From Nitrospiraceae bacterium (GTDB lineage: Bacteria > Nitrospirota > Thermodesulfovibrionia > Thermodesulfovibrionales > Dissulfurispiraceae), in NCBI GenBank assembly GCA_003170655.1, contig PMYY01000140.1, forward strand, positions 1-36,039: a stretch of DNA of 36,039 nucleotides. The letters run 5' to 3'. Shown in pieces: positions 8,766-18,540 of this stretch; the stretch's first letter is position 1; every line of letters starts with the position of its first letter. The position numbers and the translations under genes are program-made. Under the pieces are notes generated by a model that worked only from the letters and a program-made list of their open reading frames with translations, was not told where the DNA came from and made no database searches.

Positions 8766-10988
8766 CTACTGAGCTATTCTGGGGGTTATAAAGATAAGCA
8801 GCTCAGTTACATGTTTTTCAACCGTCTGTTTCTTGAAAAGCCATCCCAAGACGGGAATCTTTCCAAGCCCCGGCACCTCGCTGTCATCGGTCGTTTCATT
8901 GGTTGTTAAAATACCACCCATGACAATTGTTTCACCATCGTTCAACATCACCTGTGTCATGGCCTGTTTAATATCAATAGATGGATTGCCAAAGATGTCC
9001 TTGTTGGTAAAATCAGGCTGGTCTTTGTTAACCTCCACTCTAAGCTGAATGGACCCATCCGGAGCGATTTGAGGCGTAACCGTAAGTTTCAGGTTAGCAT
9101 CGATATAAACCGTCGTGAATGTGGTGGCACCTCCGCCTGATCCGCTTTGTGGCGTTGTCACCGGGATTTTCTTGCCCTGCTTTATAACAGCTGACCGATT
9201 GTCGAGGGTCAGGATCTTAGGGCTCGACACTATTTTTGCTTTGCCGGCATCCTCAATTGCGGAAAGCCGCAGGTCGATTCCCAATGTCTGCATTTTGTTC
9301 AAAAAGCCTAATGTTACGGCACTTGTCGGATTGATTAAAGTTGATGTTGTCGCCGGAAGATTGACGACACCCGGGATATTAATTGTTCCGACATTCGCCA
9401 AGGTTGACTTATCGATAACATTCAACCCTCCGCCGGGGACATTCGCTACTGTGGCACCGGAACTGCCCCCAGCTGTGGCAATTGAATGCGGCAATGACGC
9501 AGCTGAAAAAGCAGTCAGTCCCCAGTCAACACCAAGGCTATGGACGTAATCACTATTCATTTCCACGATTCTCGCCTCGATAAGAACCTGTCGCGTAGGC
9601 CGATCAAGAACCTCGAGAAGTTGCCGTACTTCGTCTACGCTGGAGGGAATATCTTTGACAATGATAGTGCGGGTCCGAGAATCTATGCTAATCGTCCCGC
9701 GGGGCGAAAGTATTTTCCCCTTTTCTATCATGTCCTTGAGTCCCGGTATTCTACGGTCCTGTTTCGTTATTTCGTCATGTTCTGTGATATCATCGACGTT
9801 AGCATAATTTACAGTAAATATTTTAGTCACAACATCCTCAGCCTTGCCGAAGAGTTCCTTGTTTTCGGCAACCGCTTTCTTTTCATCCTGGAAAGCCTTG
9901 ACGGTAGCGATCCGTATAATATTCCCCTCGACAACCTTCTCTAGGTTAAAGGTCTTAAGGATGATATCCATAGCCTGGTTCCATGGGACATTCATGAGCT
10001 TCATGGTAATCTTACCCTTTACATCAGGGTGAACGACCATATTGTATCCACCCACATCACCCAATAGTCTCAGTATCGGGACTATATCAGCATCCTGGAA
10101 ATCCAGCGATATGACCTTGCCTCCGTTAGCTAATTTTTCCTGAACTTCGCCGCCCTCTTCGGTAACTGCTTTCCTGATTTTCCTATCTTTTGCCAATATG
10201 TCGACTACGACTTCGTCGTCAAGAATATACACGTCCGTAGTCATCTTTTCGGCCAGTGTAATATCGAATTTCAATCGATCCTGTTCGGTCCTAACCTTGA
10301 TAGCCTTCACTGCTGCAGGCAATTTAGAGGGAATTGCAGCCTTCATGGAAACACCTGGAATCTCAATGCTGAGATTTCTATCAAGCTGGAAAACAGCCGG
10401 TTCCATCAGTTTTCCATCAGCCTTAATAATCAATTCGAGGGTATCTCCATCCTTGTCGAAGGCAACATCGGTAATTGCCTGCGCCCTGCTATCCTTGGTC
10501 TTTAACGACGAAGTCCCTTTTATCTTCGGCCTCTCCTGTCCGACATCAGCCGTTTTGTCCAGACTCAATATTAGTATATCGCCCTTCACTTCTGCCCTGA
10601 TTTCAGAAGGGGACTGGAGAAGAATTGTCAGCCTCGCCGCAAAAGTCGGTGTTTCCACCTGAGTCGGAACAATCTCCGCAACTCCAGGCACGGTAGAGAC
10701 GATTTTGTCCTTGAACTGTCCTATCGATACATCATTGAGTTCAACGGCGACCATAAATGGATCAGTTGACTTATATATCGAATACTTAATTGGACCATCT
10801 ATCCTGATTTGAATCGTGTTGTCCGTCATCGAGATGTCCCGGATTACAGATGGCCCAGCTGCCAATACATTCCCCACCAATGCGAATATAATCAGCACCG
10901 AAAGCAGGCAGAGATATACCCGATACTTGCGATACTCCGATCTGTCGGCCCTCTTTTTAAAGTCTATCCCTGCAACTGTAGAATTCAT
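8766..10988 (-). CDS. pilQ: Type IV pilus secretin PilQ
   Basis: 740 aa; AMIN-type N-terminus, KVISLDFQDADIVPILRLLGDVGGYNMVVHPDVKGKITMKLMNVPWNQAMDIIL, secretin core GKIPVLGWLFKKQTVEKHVTELLIFITPRI. Confidence 0.95.
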   Translation of the reverse strand: MNSTVAGIDFKKRADRSEYRKYRVYLCLLSVLIIFALVGNVLAAGPSVIRDISMTDNTIQIRIDGPIKYSIYKSTDPFMVAVELNDVSIGQFKDKIVSTVPGVAEIVPTQVETPTFAARLTILLQSPSEIRAEVKGDILILSLDKTADVGQERPKIKGTSSLKTKDSRAQAITDVAFDKDGDTLELIIKADGKLMEPAVFQLDRNLSIEIPGVSMKAAIPSKLPAAVKAIKVRTEQDRLKFDITLAEKMTTDVYILDDEVVVDILAKDRKIRKAVTEEGGEVQEKLANGGKVISLDFQDADIVPILRLLGDVGGYNMVVHPDVKGKITMKLMNVPWNQAMDIILKTFNLEKVVEGNIIRIATVKAFQDEKKAVAENKELFGKAEDVVTKIFTVNYANVDDITEHDEITKQDRRIPGLKDMIEKGKILSPRGTISIDSRTRTIIVKDIPSSVDEVRQLLEVLDRPTRQVLIEARIVEMNSDYVHSLGVDWGLTAFSAASLPHSIATAGGSSGATVANVPGGGLNVIDKSTLANVGTINIPGVVNLPATTSTLINPTSAVTLGFLNKMQTLGIDLRLSAIEDAGKAKIVSSPKILTLDNRSAVIKQGKKIPVTTPQSGSGGGATTFTTVYIDANLKLTVTPQIAPDGSIQLRVEVNKDQPDFTNKDIFGNPSIDIKQAMTQVMLNDGETIVMGGILTTNETTDDSEVPGLGKIPVLGWLFKKQTVEKHVTELLIFITPRIAQ

Positions 10989-11488
10989 TCTTCTTCCTCC
11001 CCGCGGAGTCTTAATACGGTGTCCCGTGGACTCATAACACCACTCGCATCTCTGATACGCTCCCTGATAACCACAGTGTCCTTGGTTAGCCTACTTATCA
11101 CGCCGCCATGAGTCCCAACCTTGGCTCCATCGGACACATTGTATGACTTACCATCAGGCAGGGAAACGACTGCAAAATACTTCTTCTTGTCCCAAAGAAT
11201 TGCTATGATCTTCATTTCAGTAATATCATACGATTCAAGAGGCGTGACGCCTTTATCTCTTCCCGCCTCTCTTTTTGAAACCAGCGGGGCAAAAGGATCA
11301 CGCCTGTCAAGCCCGGTATACTCGTAAGCACCGCCCGTTTGTGCGCTCCCAGAAACAGCGGTAGCTGGCGCACTAGTGGGAGAGGGTTCAGCTGCATACG
11401 CACCAGACCCAGCTGTGAAGAATGATCCACACGTAAGGCAAGATATGCCGATAACAACGGTGGCACTGATGAGCGAACAACGTCCCAT
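10985..11488 (-). CDS. pilP: Type IV pilus assembly protein PilP
   Basis: 167 aa; GLDRRDPFAPLV, YDITEMKIIAILWDKKKYFAVVSLPDGKSYNVSDGAKVGTHGGVISRLTKDTVVIRE; between pilO and pilQ. Confidence 0.9.
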   Translation of the reverse strand: MGRCSLISATVVIGISCLTCGSFFTAGSGAYAAEPSPTSAPATAVSGSAQTGGAYEYTGLDRRDPFAPLVSKREAGRDKGVTPLESYDITEMKIIAILWDKKKYFAVVSLPDGKSYNVSDGAKVGTHGGVISRLTKDTVVIRERIRDASGVMSPRDTVLRLRGEEEE

Positions 11489-12108
11489 TAATTCTTACCC
11501 CCCTTCTCAGCTTTTTCCATTGCCTTCTTTTCCGCCTCCGGAATCGAGGAGTAAGTTATGGCCGCAAAAGAAACTGCCAGAGCGGCAGCACCTTTCCTTG
11601 AAATCTTGCCGGTGCTCTTCATCACTATTTTATCCAGATTAACAATCCTTTCAATTTTCGTGATATTACTGAAAAATTGACCGAATCTGTGATAAGAACC
11701 ACGCATCTCGACATTTACCGGAATCTCGTAAACCTCTTTGCTGGCATGAACGGTCTTTGCGGATGGCCTCCAGAGAACGCTTTCGAGCCCAGACTTGAAA
11801 GCCAGTTGCGACACCTGTCTTAATAGTCCGGATACCTCTTTCTCTTCCGGAAGCTGCGATTCAAGTGCTGCCAATTTTTTCTTTAGAGCTTCATTTTCCC
11901 CTACAAGAGCAGTCAGGCGATCAGCCTGCTGCTGGGAGATTTGGAGGTCAGCCCGCTGCTTTTCTACGTTTGTTGAAATCCGGCTCTTTTCATCCAGCGT
12001 AGGTAATATCAGGAATGTAATGCTCAGTACGATGATAAGTAGAGACGGTAAGACAAGGAGGATATTCTTCTTCGAAGGGCTCAAATTGTCTAGGCTTTCC
12101 ATCGTCAT
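11488..12108 (-). CDS. pilO: Type IV pilus assembly protein PilO
   Basis: 206 aa; single TM, coiled coil, LPEEKEVSGLLRQVSQLAFKSGLES, MRGSYHRFGQFFSNITKIERIVNLDKI. Confidence 0.92.
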   Translation of the reverse strand: MTMESLDNLSPSKKNILLVLPSLLIIVLSITFLILPTLDEKSRISTNVEKQRADLQISQQQADRLTALVGENEALKKKLAALESQLPEEKEVSGLLRQVSQLAFKSGLESVLWRPSAKTVHASKEVYEIPVNVEMRGSYHRFGQFFSNITKIERIVNLDKIVMKSTGKISRKGAAALAVSFAAITYSSIPEAEKKAMEKAEKGGKN

Positions 12109-12674
12109 ATCTTCACCTTGAAGTTCAGCTTGAAGTTATATACTTCTGTCTTGTCCACGGTCCCCTGTTTTGTCTCTTCTAAATATACATCGGAATAAGT
12201 GGGCGATTTCTTTAGATTGTCTACAAAAGTGACAACGTCCATGTTCGTATAGCCGACTCCGTCGATTGTCACTTGAGGATTATTAAAAGCAACTGCTGAC
12301 AGCCATATGCCATCCGGCAGCAGCTTGCTTATGTCATCCAGCAGTCGCACCGGCACTGACTGATTTTTCTTGAGTGTCTCAATGAGATTCGACTTCTGCT
12401 GTATGGCCTTATTTAAGACCTCATATTTTTTGACCTCATCGATCTTCTTCTTATATTCCGCTATCTTTGCCTGATTCGACGTATATTCTGTTTGTAATTC
12501 CGTAACCTTCATTTTGAGAAAAACGACAACCAGCGCCATGACGAGAAACGTTGTGGCCGTAATTATTGCAAGCAAGGCAAGGAACGGAAATGCCTTCTTC
12601 GTCTCTCCAAAGGGAAGCTCGACTTTCTTCTGTTTTTTCTGTTTTCTTTCAGCCAGCAGGTTGATCCGTATCAT
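12105..12674 (-). CDS. pilN: Type IV pilus assembly protein PilN
   Basis: 189 aa; MIRINLLAERKQKK, TM helix, PVRLLDDISKLLPDGIWLSAVAFNNPQVTIDGVGYTNMDVVTFVDNLKKSPTYSDVYLEE. Confidence 0.92.
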   Translation of the reverse strand: MIRINLLAERKQKKQKKVELPFGETKKAFPFLALLAIITATTFLVMALVVVFLKMKVTELQTEYTSNQAKIAEYKKKIDEVKKYEVLNKAIQQKSNLIETLKKNQSVPVRLLDDISKLLPDGIWLSAVAFNNPQVTIDGVGYTNMDVVTFVDNLKKSPTYSDVYLEETKQGTVDKTEVYNFKLNFKVKI

Positions 12675-13720
12675 TGCCTGTCCCCCGAACGCCTCATTGC
12701 AAGACCGACTGCGACAGCTGTAATCGGTGCGATTTCATTGACTGCCAGCCTTTCGGATTTGTGGATTTTTTTCAAAACATCCGCCACTTCGACGGGGATG
12801 CCGAGTCTCTCGGACATAAGGTGAGCGAAGCCGCTGATGAGTGCCGCGCCACCGCTCAGGACGATCCCGTTGATGTCTTCATCTCCCACGCTGCTCCTGA
12901 AATATTCGAACGAGCGGTATATTTCAGCATAAATCTCGTCGGAGGCGCCGTTGATGATCTCACGTACTGAATCCACGGATATTCCTTCGGCCGCTTCACC
13001 CAGTTTTACACGCTCCGCAGCGTCCTTGGAAATGTTCAGGGTCCTCTCAAGTGCCTCGGTGTGGTAGTTACTGCCTATAGCTGTATCTCTCATGAAGACC
13101 GGCAGCCCTTTCCTGAGAATGCTTATGTTGGTTTTGCTCGCACCGATATTGACGAGTGCTATATTCTTTTTATCGGGAAAACCGTAATTCACTTCATACA
13201 CATTCCCTATCGCAAAAGAATCCACATCGACAACGACCGGTGTCAAGCCGGCCTGCTGAACTACATCGACATAGTCGGACATTACACTTTTCTTGACGGC
13301 AACAAGCATAACGTCCATCATTCCATCTTCCTCTGAATCCTGTCCGAGGATTTCGAAATCGATATTGACGTCCTTGATGTCGAACGGGATGTACTGTTCC
13401 GCTTCGTACTTGATATTGAGACCCAGCTCTTCTTCGGTGATAAGAGGGACCTTTATGACCTTAGTGATTACCGCAGAATGACCCGAAAGCCCTATCACAG
13501 CTTCAGCCTTCTTAATCCCCGCTTGGCTCATCAACGCTTTAAGCGAATCGACGAGCTTAGTTTTGTTGAGCACAAGTCCATCGCCGATTACATCTCGCTC
13601 TACAGGAAGCATGCTGAAAAGCGAAAGCTCATAGCCGTCTTTGCCGGCATCGACCTGTGCCACCTTTAAATAGCGTGACCCGATATCCAACCCTATGGTG
13701 CTCTTTTTACCTATAAGCAT
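12671..13720 (-). CDS. pilM: Type IV pilus assembly protein PilM
   Basis: 349 aa; GKKSTIGLDIGSRYLKVAQVDAG, LNIKYEAEQYIPFDIKDVNIDFEIL, IVLSGGAALISGFAHLMSERLGIPVEVADV. Confidence 0.94.
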   Translation of the reverse strand: MLIGKKSTIGLDIGSRYLKVAQVDAGKDGYELSLFSMLPVERDVIGDGLVLNKTKLVDSLKALMSQAGIKKAEAVIGLSGHSAVITKVIKVPLITEEELGLNIKYEAEQYIPFDIKDVNIDFEILGQDSEEDGMMDVMLVAVKKSVMSDYVDVVQQAGLTPVVVDVDSFAIGNVYEVNYGFPDKKNIALVNIGASKTNISILRKGLPVFMRDTAIGSNYHTEALERTLNISKDAAERVKLGEAAEGISVDSVREIINGASDEIYAEIYRSFEYFRSSVGDEDINGIVLSGGAALISGFAHLMSERLGIPVEVADVLKKIHKSERLAVNEIAPITAVAVGLAMRRSGDRQ

Positions 13721-13726
13721 ATGCTA

Positions 13727-13755
13727 TAATTAGCAGAAATAGTTTGATTTGTCAA
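13727..13755 (-). promoter_or_regulatory. pilM: Putative sigma70 promoter of pilMNOPQ
   Basis: Minus strand TTGACA (13755-13750) - 17 nt - TAATTA (13732-13727); -10 ends 6 nt before the pilM ATG at 13720. Confidence 0.6.
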
Positions 13756-13779
13756 GCATTTTATACATTGGGTCTCCAT

Positions 13780-15576
13780 TTAGAGGGGTACGCTCGTTTT
13801 GATATTAAGTTCTCTCAGTTGCCTCTGATCCACGGTTGACGGCGCACCGCTCATCGGGCACACCGCTTTTTGTGTTTTCGGAAAAGCGATAACGTCCCTT
13901 ATCGAAGCCGCGCCAACCATGAGCATTACCAGCCTGTCAAGGCCCAGTGCAATGCCACCGTGAGGAGGTGCTCCGAACTGAAGGGCATCGAGCAGGAAGC
14001 CGAACTTCTGATATGCCTCCTCGTCGCCTATGCCGAGTATCTGAAACATCCGCCTCTGCAAGTCTCTGCGGTGGATACGGATACTGCCGCCGCCCACCTC
14101 ATAGCCGTTGAGCACGAGGTCATATGCCTTTGCCGTAAACGAGGACAGTATGTCCGACGGCTCCTTTACAGGGAATCCATCATCGGAAAGCCGAAGCATT
14201 TTTTCGATGTCCTCATCGGCGGGAGAAGTGAATGGATGATGCATTGCGGCATACCTCTTTTCCTCTTCATCCCATTCGAGCAAAGGAAAGTCTGTAATCC
14301 ACGCGAAATTAAAGCCATCATGAATCAGATTGAGCCTTTTACCAAGATCGAGCCTCATCCTTCCGAGAACGTTGTGAACGATATTCTCTTTATCGGCCAC
14401 AAACATAATCAGGTCACCCTCTTCTGCACCGACCCGCTCCGCCATCTGTTTCAATATATCTCCGGGAAAGAATTTTGCTATGGGCGATTCAAATCCGCCC
14501 TTAACCTTTATCCAGGCAAGCCCTTTTGCACCGAAGGCTTTTGCATCTTCGGTAAGCATGTCCACTTCTTTTCTCGAAACACCCGCCATTCCCTTGCCGT
14601 TGATCGCCTTCACTCGACCGCCTGTCTCTATGGCATCGAGAAATACCTTAAAGGAACTCGCACGGGCAAGGTCGCCCATGTCGACGATTTCCATTCCGAA
14701 CCTCAGATCAGGCTTGTCACTTCCGAATCGTTCCATCGCTTCCTTAAAGGATAGCACCGGGAATGGTTTTGATATTGTGACGCCCATCACATCCTGAAAA
14801 AGATTGTTTATCATTCCTTCTATCAAGACCATAATTTCGCTGCTGTCGACAAAAGACATTTCGATGTCGACCTGTGTGAATTCGGGTTGCCGGTCGGCCC
14901 TGAGGTCTTCATCCCTGAAGCACTTAACTATCTGGAAGTAGCGCTCCATGCCTGCAACCATTAATATCTGCTTGAAGATCTGCGGCGATTGCGGCAATGC
15001 ATAAAATTGCCCGGGATTGAGCCTGCTCGGCACTAGATAATCCCTGGCGCCTTCAGGTGTGGATTTCGTAAGCATCGGCGTTTCTATTTCCAGGAAACCG
15101 TCTCTGTCAAGATAGGCCCTTATTCCCTTTGCAACTTTGTGACGGATTATGAAGTTGCGTTGCAATTCCGGCCTTCTCAGGTCGATATAACGGTGTTTGA
15201 GGCGCAAAGTCTCAGACGCCTCCGCCGCTTCTTCGAGTGTGAACGGCAGCACCGCCGCTTCGTTAAGTACGACCAGCTTGCTGGCGTAAAGCTCCACTTT
15301 ACCGGTTGCAATGTCATCATTTGCCGTCCCTTCAGGCCGGCGCCTAACCTCACCCTGGACCGATATGACAAACTCGCCTCTCAAACTGTGGGCAAGTTGG
15401 TGCGCCTCAGCCGAGACATCAGGACTGAAAACGACCTGAGCAATGCCGCTCCGGTCCCTCAGATCGACAAAGATCAGCCCGCCGTGGTCCCTCCTTCTGA
15501 AGACCCAGCCGGCCAGATTGAAGTGTGAGCCGGCATGTGATGCCCTCAGTTCGCCGCACCATATATCACGATACAT
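13780..15576 (-). CDS. aspS: Aspartyl-tRNA synthetase
   Basis: 598 aa; [86 protein letters not shown]. Confidence 0.97.
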   Translation of the reverse strand: MYRDIWCGELRASHAGSHFNLAGWVFRRRDHGGLIFVDLRDRSGIAQVVFSPDVSAEAHQLAHSLRGEFVISVQGEVRRRPEGTANDDIATGKVELYASKLVVLNEAAVLPFTLEEAAEASETLRLKHRYIDLRRPELQRNFIIRHKVAKGIRAYLDRDGFLEIETPMLTKSTPEGARDYLVPSRLNPGQFYALPQSPQIFKQILMVAGMERYFQIVKCFRDEDLRADRQPEFTQVDIEMSFVDSSEIMVLIEGMINNLFQDVMGVTISKPFPVLSFKEAMERFGSDKPDLRFGMEIVDMGDLARASSFKVFLDAIETGGRVKAINGKGMAGVSRKEVDMLTEDAKAFGAKGLAWIKVKGGFESPIAKFFPGDILKQMAERVGAEEGDLIMFVADKENIVHNVLGRMRLDLGKRLNLIHDGFNFAWITDFPLLEWDEEEKRYAAMHHPFTSPADEDIEKMLRLSDDGFPVKEPSDILSSFTAKAYDLVLNGYEVGGGSIRIHRRDLQRRMFQILGIGDEEAYQKFGFLLDALQFGAPPHGGIALGLDRLVMLMVGAASIRDVIAFPKTQKAVCPMSGAPSTVDQRQLRELNIKTSVPL

Positions 15577-15691
15577 ATATCCTCCGTTAATTCGGACTTG
15601 TAAAAAAGCCCCTATGTTGCATTGCTTGTCTCTGGACTCTTACAAATCCTCACATGTGTTTTAGTATCTGCACAGAATAGAACACATCTAT

Positions 15692-16429
15692 TCAGTTTAT
15701 TTTATATTCTCGTGTCGCGATCTCCTTCCGCAAAGACAACAACTCCTTTTCGGTAAGAGGCCTGAGTTCTCCGATTTTAAGACCGCTCAGCTTCACACCA
15801 TTGACGCTTATACGCCGCAGTTTCGAGGCAGGATGACCCACTGCCTCCACCATCCTGCGCACCTGTCTTTTTTTGCCCTCAGTAATCGTTATCTCGATCC
15901 ACGAATTATTTTCGGCCTGCCGAACAAACCTTACCCTCGCCGGCAAGGTCATCCCATCCTCAAGCCGTACACCCTGCCTTAGCTTCCGGATTTTGTCGTC
16001 CGCAATCTTTCCCTTGACCTTGACGACATAAGTCTTCGGTATTTTCCCGGACGGATGCATCAAGGCATACGCGAAATCACCATCGTTGGTAAGCAGCAAA
16101 AGGCCCTCGGAATCATAGTCCAACCTGCCTACCGGAAAGACCCTGTATCTGACGCCCTTCAGGTAATCCTTTATGGCAGGTCTGCCTTCAGGGTCAGAAA
16201 GGGAAGTCACAACTCCCTTCGGTTTATTGAGCATAAGATATACTTTCGGCTCGCGCCTAGTAAGAAGTTTTCCATCAACCTTAATGTGGTCTTTCTCTGG
16301 ATCAGCCTTCATGCCAAGCTCGGCGATCTTTCCATTGACCGTAACTCGTCCCTCTGAAATTAACTCCTCGGCTCCTCTGCGCGAGGAGATACCCATCTGT
16401 GCAATTATCTTCTGTATTCTATGTTCCAT
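15692..16429 (-). CDS. Ribosomal large subunit pseudouridine synthase, RluB/RsuA family
   Basis: MEHRIQKIIAQMGISSRRGAEELISEGRVTVNG (S4 domain), YLMLNKPKGVVTSLSDPEGRP, FPVGRLDYDSEGLLLLTNDGDFAYALMHPS, EGKKRQVRRMVEAVGHPASKLRR. Start refined to 16429. Confidence 0.9.
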   Translation of the reverse strand: MEHRIQKIIAQMGISSRRGAEELISEGRVTVNGKIAELGMKADPEKDHIKVDGKLLTRREPKVYLMLNKPKGVVTSLSDPEGRPAIKDYLKGVRYRVFPVGRLDYDSEGLLLLTNDGDFAYALMHPSGKIPKTYVVKVKGKIADDKIRKLRQGVRLEDGMTLPARVRFVRQAENNSWIEITITEGKKRQVRRMVEAVGHPASKLRRISVNGVKLSGLKIGELRPLTEKELLSLRKEIATREYKIN

Positions 16430-16449
16430 TCTCAGTCCGAATATTTCCT

Positions 16450-17406
16450 CTATTTGATCTCGACGTAAGCCTTCTGTCGCAAGCCTTTCACCCAAGCCTT
16501 GTAATCCCTCTCGAATCTTTCCGCATACAGTTTATCCTGCATCGCCTGTCTCAACTCAGTCGGGTTCTTGAATATCTTCTCACTTTCAAGCTTCATTATA
16601 TTTATCCCGCCGGACGTACTGAATGGTTCGCTGATCGCCCCAGGCTTCAGCTTTGCGAGCACATCAAGAAATTCCTTCGAAAGGTCTGTCTTGCTCACAA
16701 ATCCCAGATCGCCGCCAACCTTCGCGCTGGAATCTTCAGAGTATTTCCGCGCCGCATCAGCAAAGCCCTCTCCCGCCCTGATCTCTTCGTATATCGTGCG
16801 TGCCTTTTCTTCAGACTGTTTCGGATCTTCGGTCTTCTTTATCACAATCAGGCTTATCTTGTAGCCTTCCTCCGCCGCTGGCACCGTTGTATTCTTTGCC
16901 AGGTAGGCATTTAACTCGCCCTCGGTCACGACTACCTTACTCCTTACGTCACGGTCGACAAGACGATTTATCACGATCTGGTCTGAAAGTTTCTTTTTAT
17001 ACTCGTCAGTGGTGAACCCTTCCTTTATCACGGCCTCTTTCATGGCCGCATCGGTCATCGCGTATTTTTCCCTGATGGATTGCATGGTCTTATTGATTTC
17101 GTCATCGCTTGCGCTGATACCTGCCTTCTTCGCTTCCTGGAGAAGCAGCCTCATATCTATGAGATTCTCGAGAAAGGACTTTTCATTCTGCTCAAATATC
17201 TTGTGCCTCTCCCGCTCGCTCATGGCCTTAACCTGCGGGCTGGCCTCGAACTCCATGGACTTGTAGACCTCGCTCCAGGTTATCACCTCTGAATTCACTA
17301 CGGCCACCACCTTATCGAGCAGAATGGCCCCTTCACTGATGGTGAAGAGCCCGATAACTGCTGCGGCCAGAATATTAATACAGAGGAACCAGAATCCAAT
17401 TCTCAT
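16450..17406 (-). CDS. SurA-like periplasmic chaperone / parvulin peptidyl-prolyl isomerase
   Basis: Signal peptide MRIGFWFLCINILAAAVIGL; LDKVVAVVNSEVITWSEV; parvulin domain KARTIYEEIRAGEGFADAARKYSEDSSAKVGGDLGFVSKTDL. Start refined to 17406 after GGAGGG. Confidence 0.88.
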   Translation of the reverse strand: MRIGFWFLCINILAAAVIGLFTISEGAILLDKVVAVVNSEVITWSEVYKSMEFEASPQVKAMSERERHKIFEQNEKSFLENLIDMRLLLQEAKKAGISASDDEINKTMQSIREKYAMTDAAMKEAVIKEGFTTDEYKKKLSDQIVINRLVDRDVRSKVVVTEGELNAYLAKNTTVPAAEEGYKISLIVIKKTEDPKQSEEKARTIYEEIRAGEGFADAARKYSEDSSAKVGGDLGFVSKTDLSKEFLDVLAKLKPGAISEPFSTSGGINIMKLESEKIFKNPTELRQAMQDKLYAERFERDYKAWVKGLRQKAYVEIK

Positions 17407-17456
17407 AAATAACCCTCCCGTGTAATCAGCATAAACTTTCCCTATTAGAAACTGCC

Positions 17457-18476
17457 TCAGCAAATCCTCGGCAGCTGCTCCCCGGCAAGCATATCGATTA
17501 TACGTGTACCACCGATTGCCGTTTTCAAAAGGACCATCCCATTTTTCTTGGGGTCCCCTTCCCCAACCTCTCCGATCACTGCGGCTTCGGCACCGTGAGG
17601 ATGTGACCTCATCGTTCCGACAAGGGCATTCGCCGTATCGGCAGGAACAATTGCAAGGAGTATTCCTTCGTTCGCTATATATAAAGGATCGAGGCCGAGG
17701 ATTTCGCAGGCGCCCCTCACTCCATCCGGTACGGGTAGTAATGAGTCGCTTATGATCATCGGTAATCCTGATTCAGTGGCCATTTCCTTGAGAGTCGTAG
17801 CAACGCCGCCGCGTGTCGGATCCCTCATCATCCGCAGGTCTTTTTCGAAACCCAGCATCAAATCCACAAGGCCGACTAAAGATACCGTATCGCTTAAAAC
17901 CGGAGGTTCAAAAGACAAACCATTCCTTTCGGACATAACCGCGACACCGTGATTCCCTATCGTCCCGCTTATGATAATCTTGTCGCCGGGCCTGATCTTG
18001 TCAGGACCGAGTTCGACGCCCCCTGACACTACGCCTATTCCGGACGTCGTAATAAATATGCCGTCTCCCTTGCCTTTATCGACAACCTTGGTATCTCCTG
18101 TAACAATCTTGACGTTCGCCTTTTTTGCAGCGTCGGCCATCGAAATCAGAATTTTGCGAAGAGAATCCATGGTGAAGCCCTCTTCGATGACAAAGCCCAC
18201 TGAGAGATAGAGCGGTTTTGCCCCAACCATAGAAAGATCGTTCACGGTTCCATTGACCGCCAACTCTCCGATGTTCCCACCGGGAAAAAAGAGCGGTGAG
18301 ACAACATAAGAATCGGTAGTAAAGGCCAGTTTGCCTCCCAAGAATATGTCGCCATCCAGGACTGCGGAGTCGGCGAGCATCTTCATATCGAACTGTGGGG
18401 CGATGTACTCCCTGATCAGCGAATGCATGAGCCTGCCGCCGCTTCCATGCCCGAGTAATATCTTGTCCATTATCAT
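17457..18476 (-). CDS. hypE: Hydrogenase expression/formation protein HypE
   Basis: 339 aa; LLGHGSGGRLMHSLI, VLDGDIFLGGKLAFTTDSYVVSPLFFPGGNIGELAVNGTVNDLSMVGAKP, DPTRGGVATTL, and the C-terminal LPRIC cysteine motif. Confidence 0.95.
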   Translation of the reverse strand: MIMDKILLGHGSGGRLMHSLIREYIAPQFDMKMLADSAVLDGDIFLGGKLAFTTDSYVVSPLFFPGGNIGELAVNGTVNDLSMVGAKPLYLSVGFVIEEGFTMDSLRKILISMADAAKKANVKIVTGDTKVVDKGKGDGIFITTSGIGVVSGGVELGPDKIRPGDKIIISGTIGNHGVAVMSERNGLSFEPPVLSDTVSLVGLVDLMLGFEKDLRMMRDPTRGGVATTLKEMATESGLPMIISDSLLPVPDGVRGACEILGLDPLYIANEGILLAIVPADTANALVGTMRSHPHGAEAAVIGEVGEGDPKKNGMVLLKTAIGGTRIIDMLAGEQLPRIC

Positions 18477-18540
18477 TTCACCATTTAATTAATCCGTCCT
18501 CCCTTGGTTAGGGAAGAAAGAGGATGAGTTCTCACTTTAA

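Noticed and set aside
8718-8909. 63-aa plus-strand ORF across the terminator
   Set aside because: Starts inside the bidirectional terminator and runs antisense to pilQ.
13870-14754. 294-aa plus-strand ORF opposite aspS
   Set aside because: Fully antisense to a strongly supported aspS; the translation shows no family motifs.
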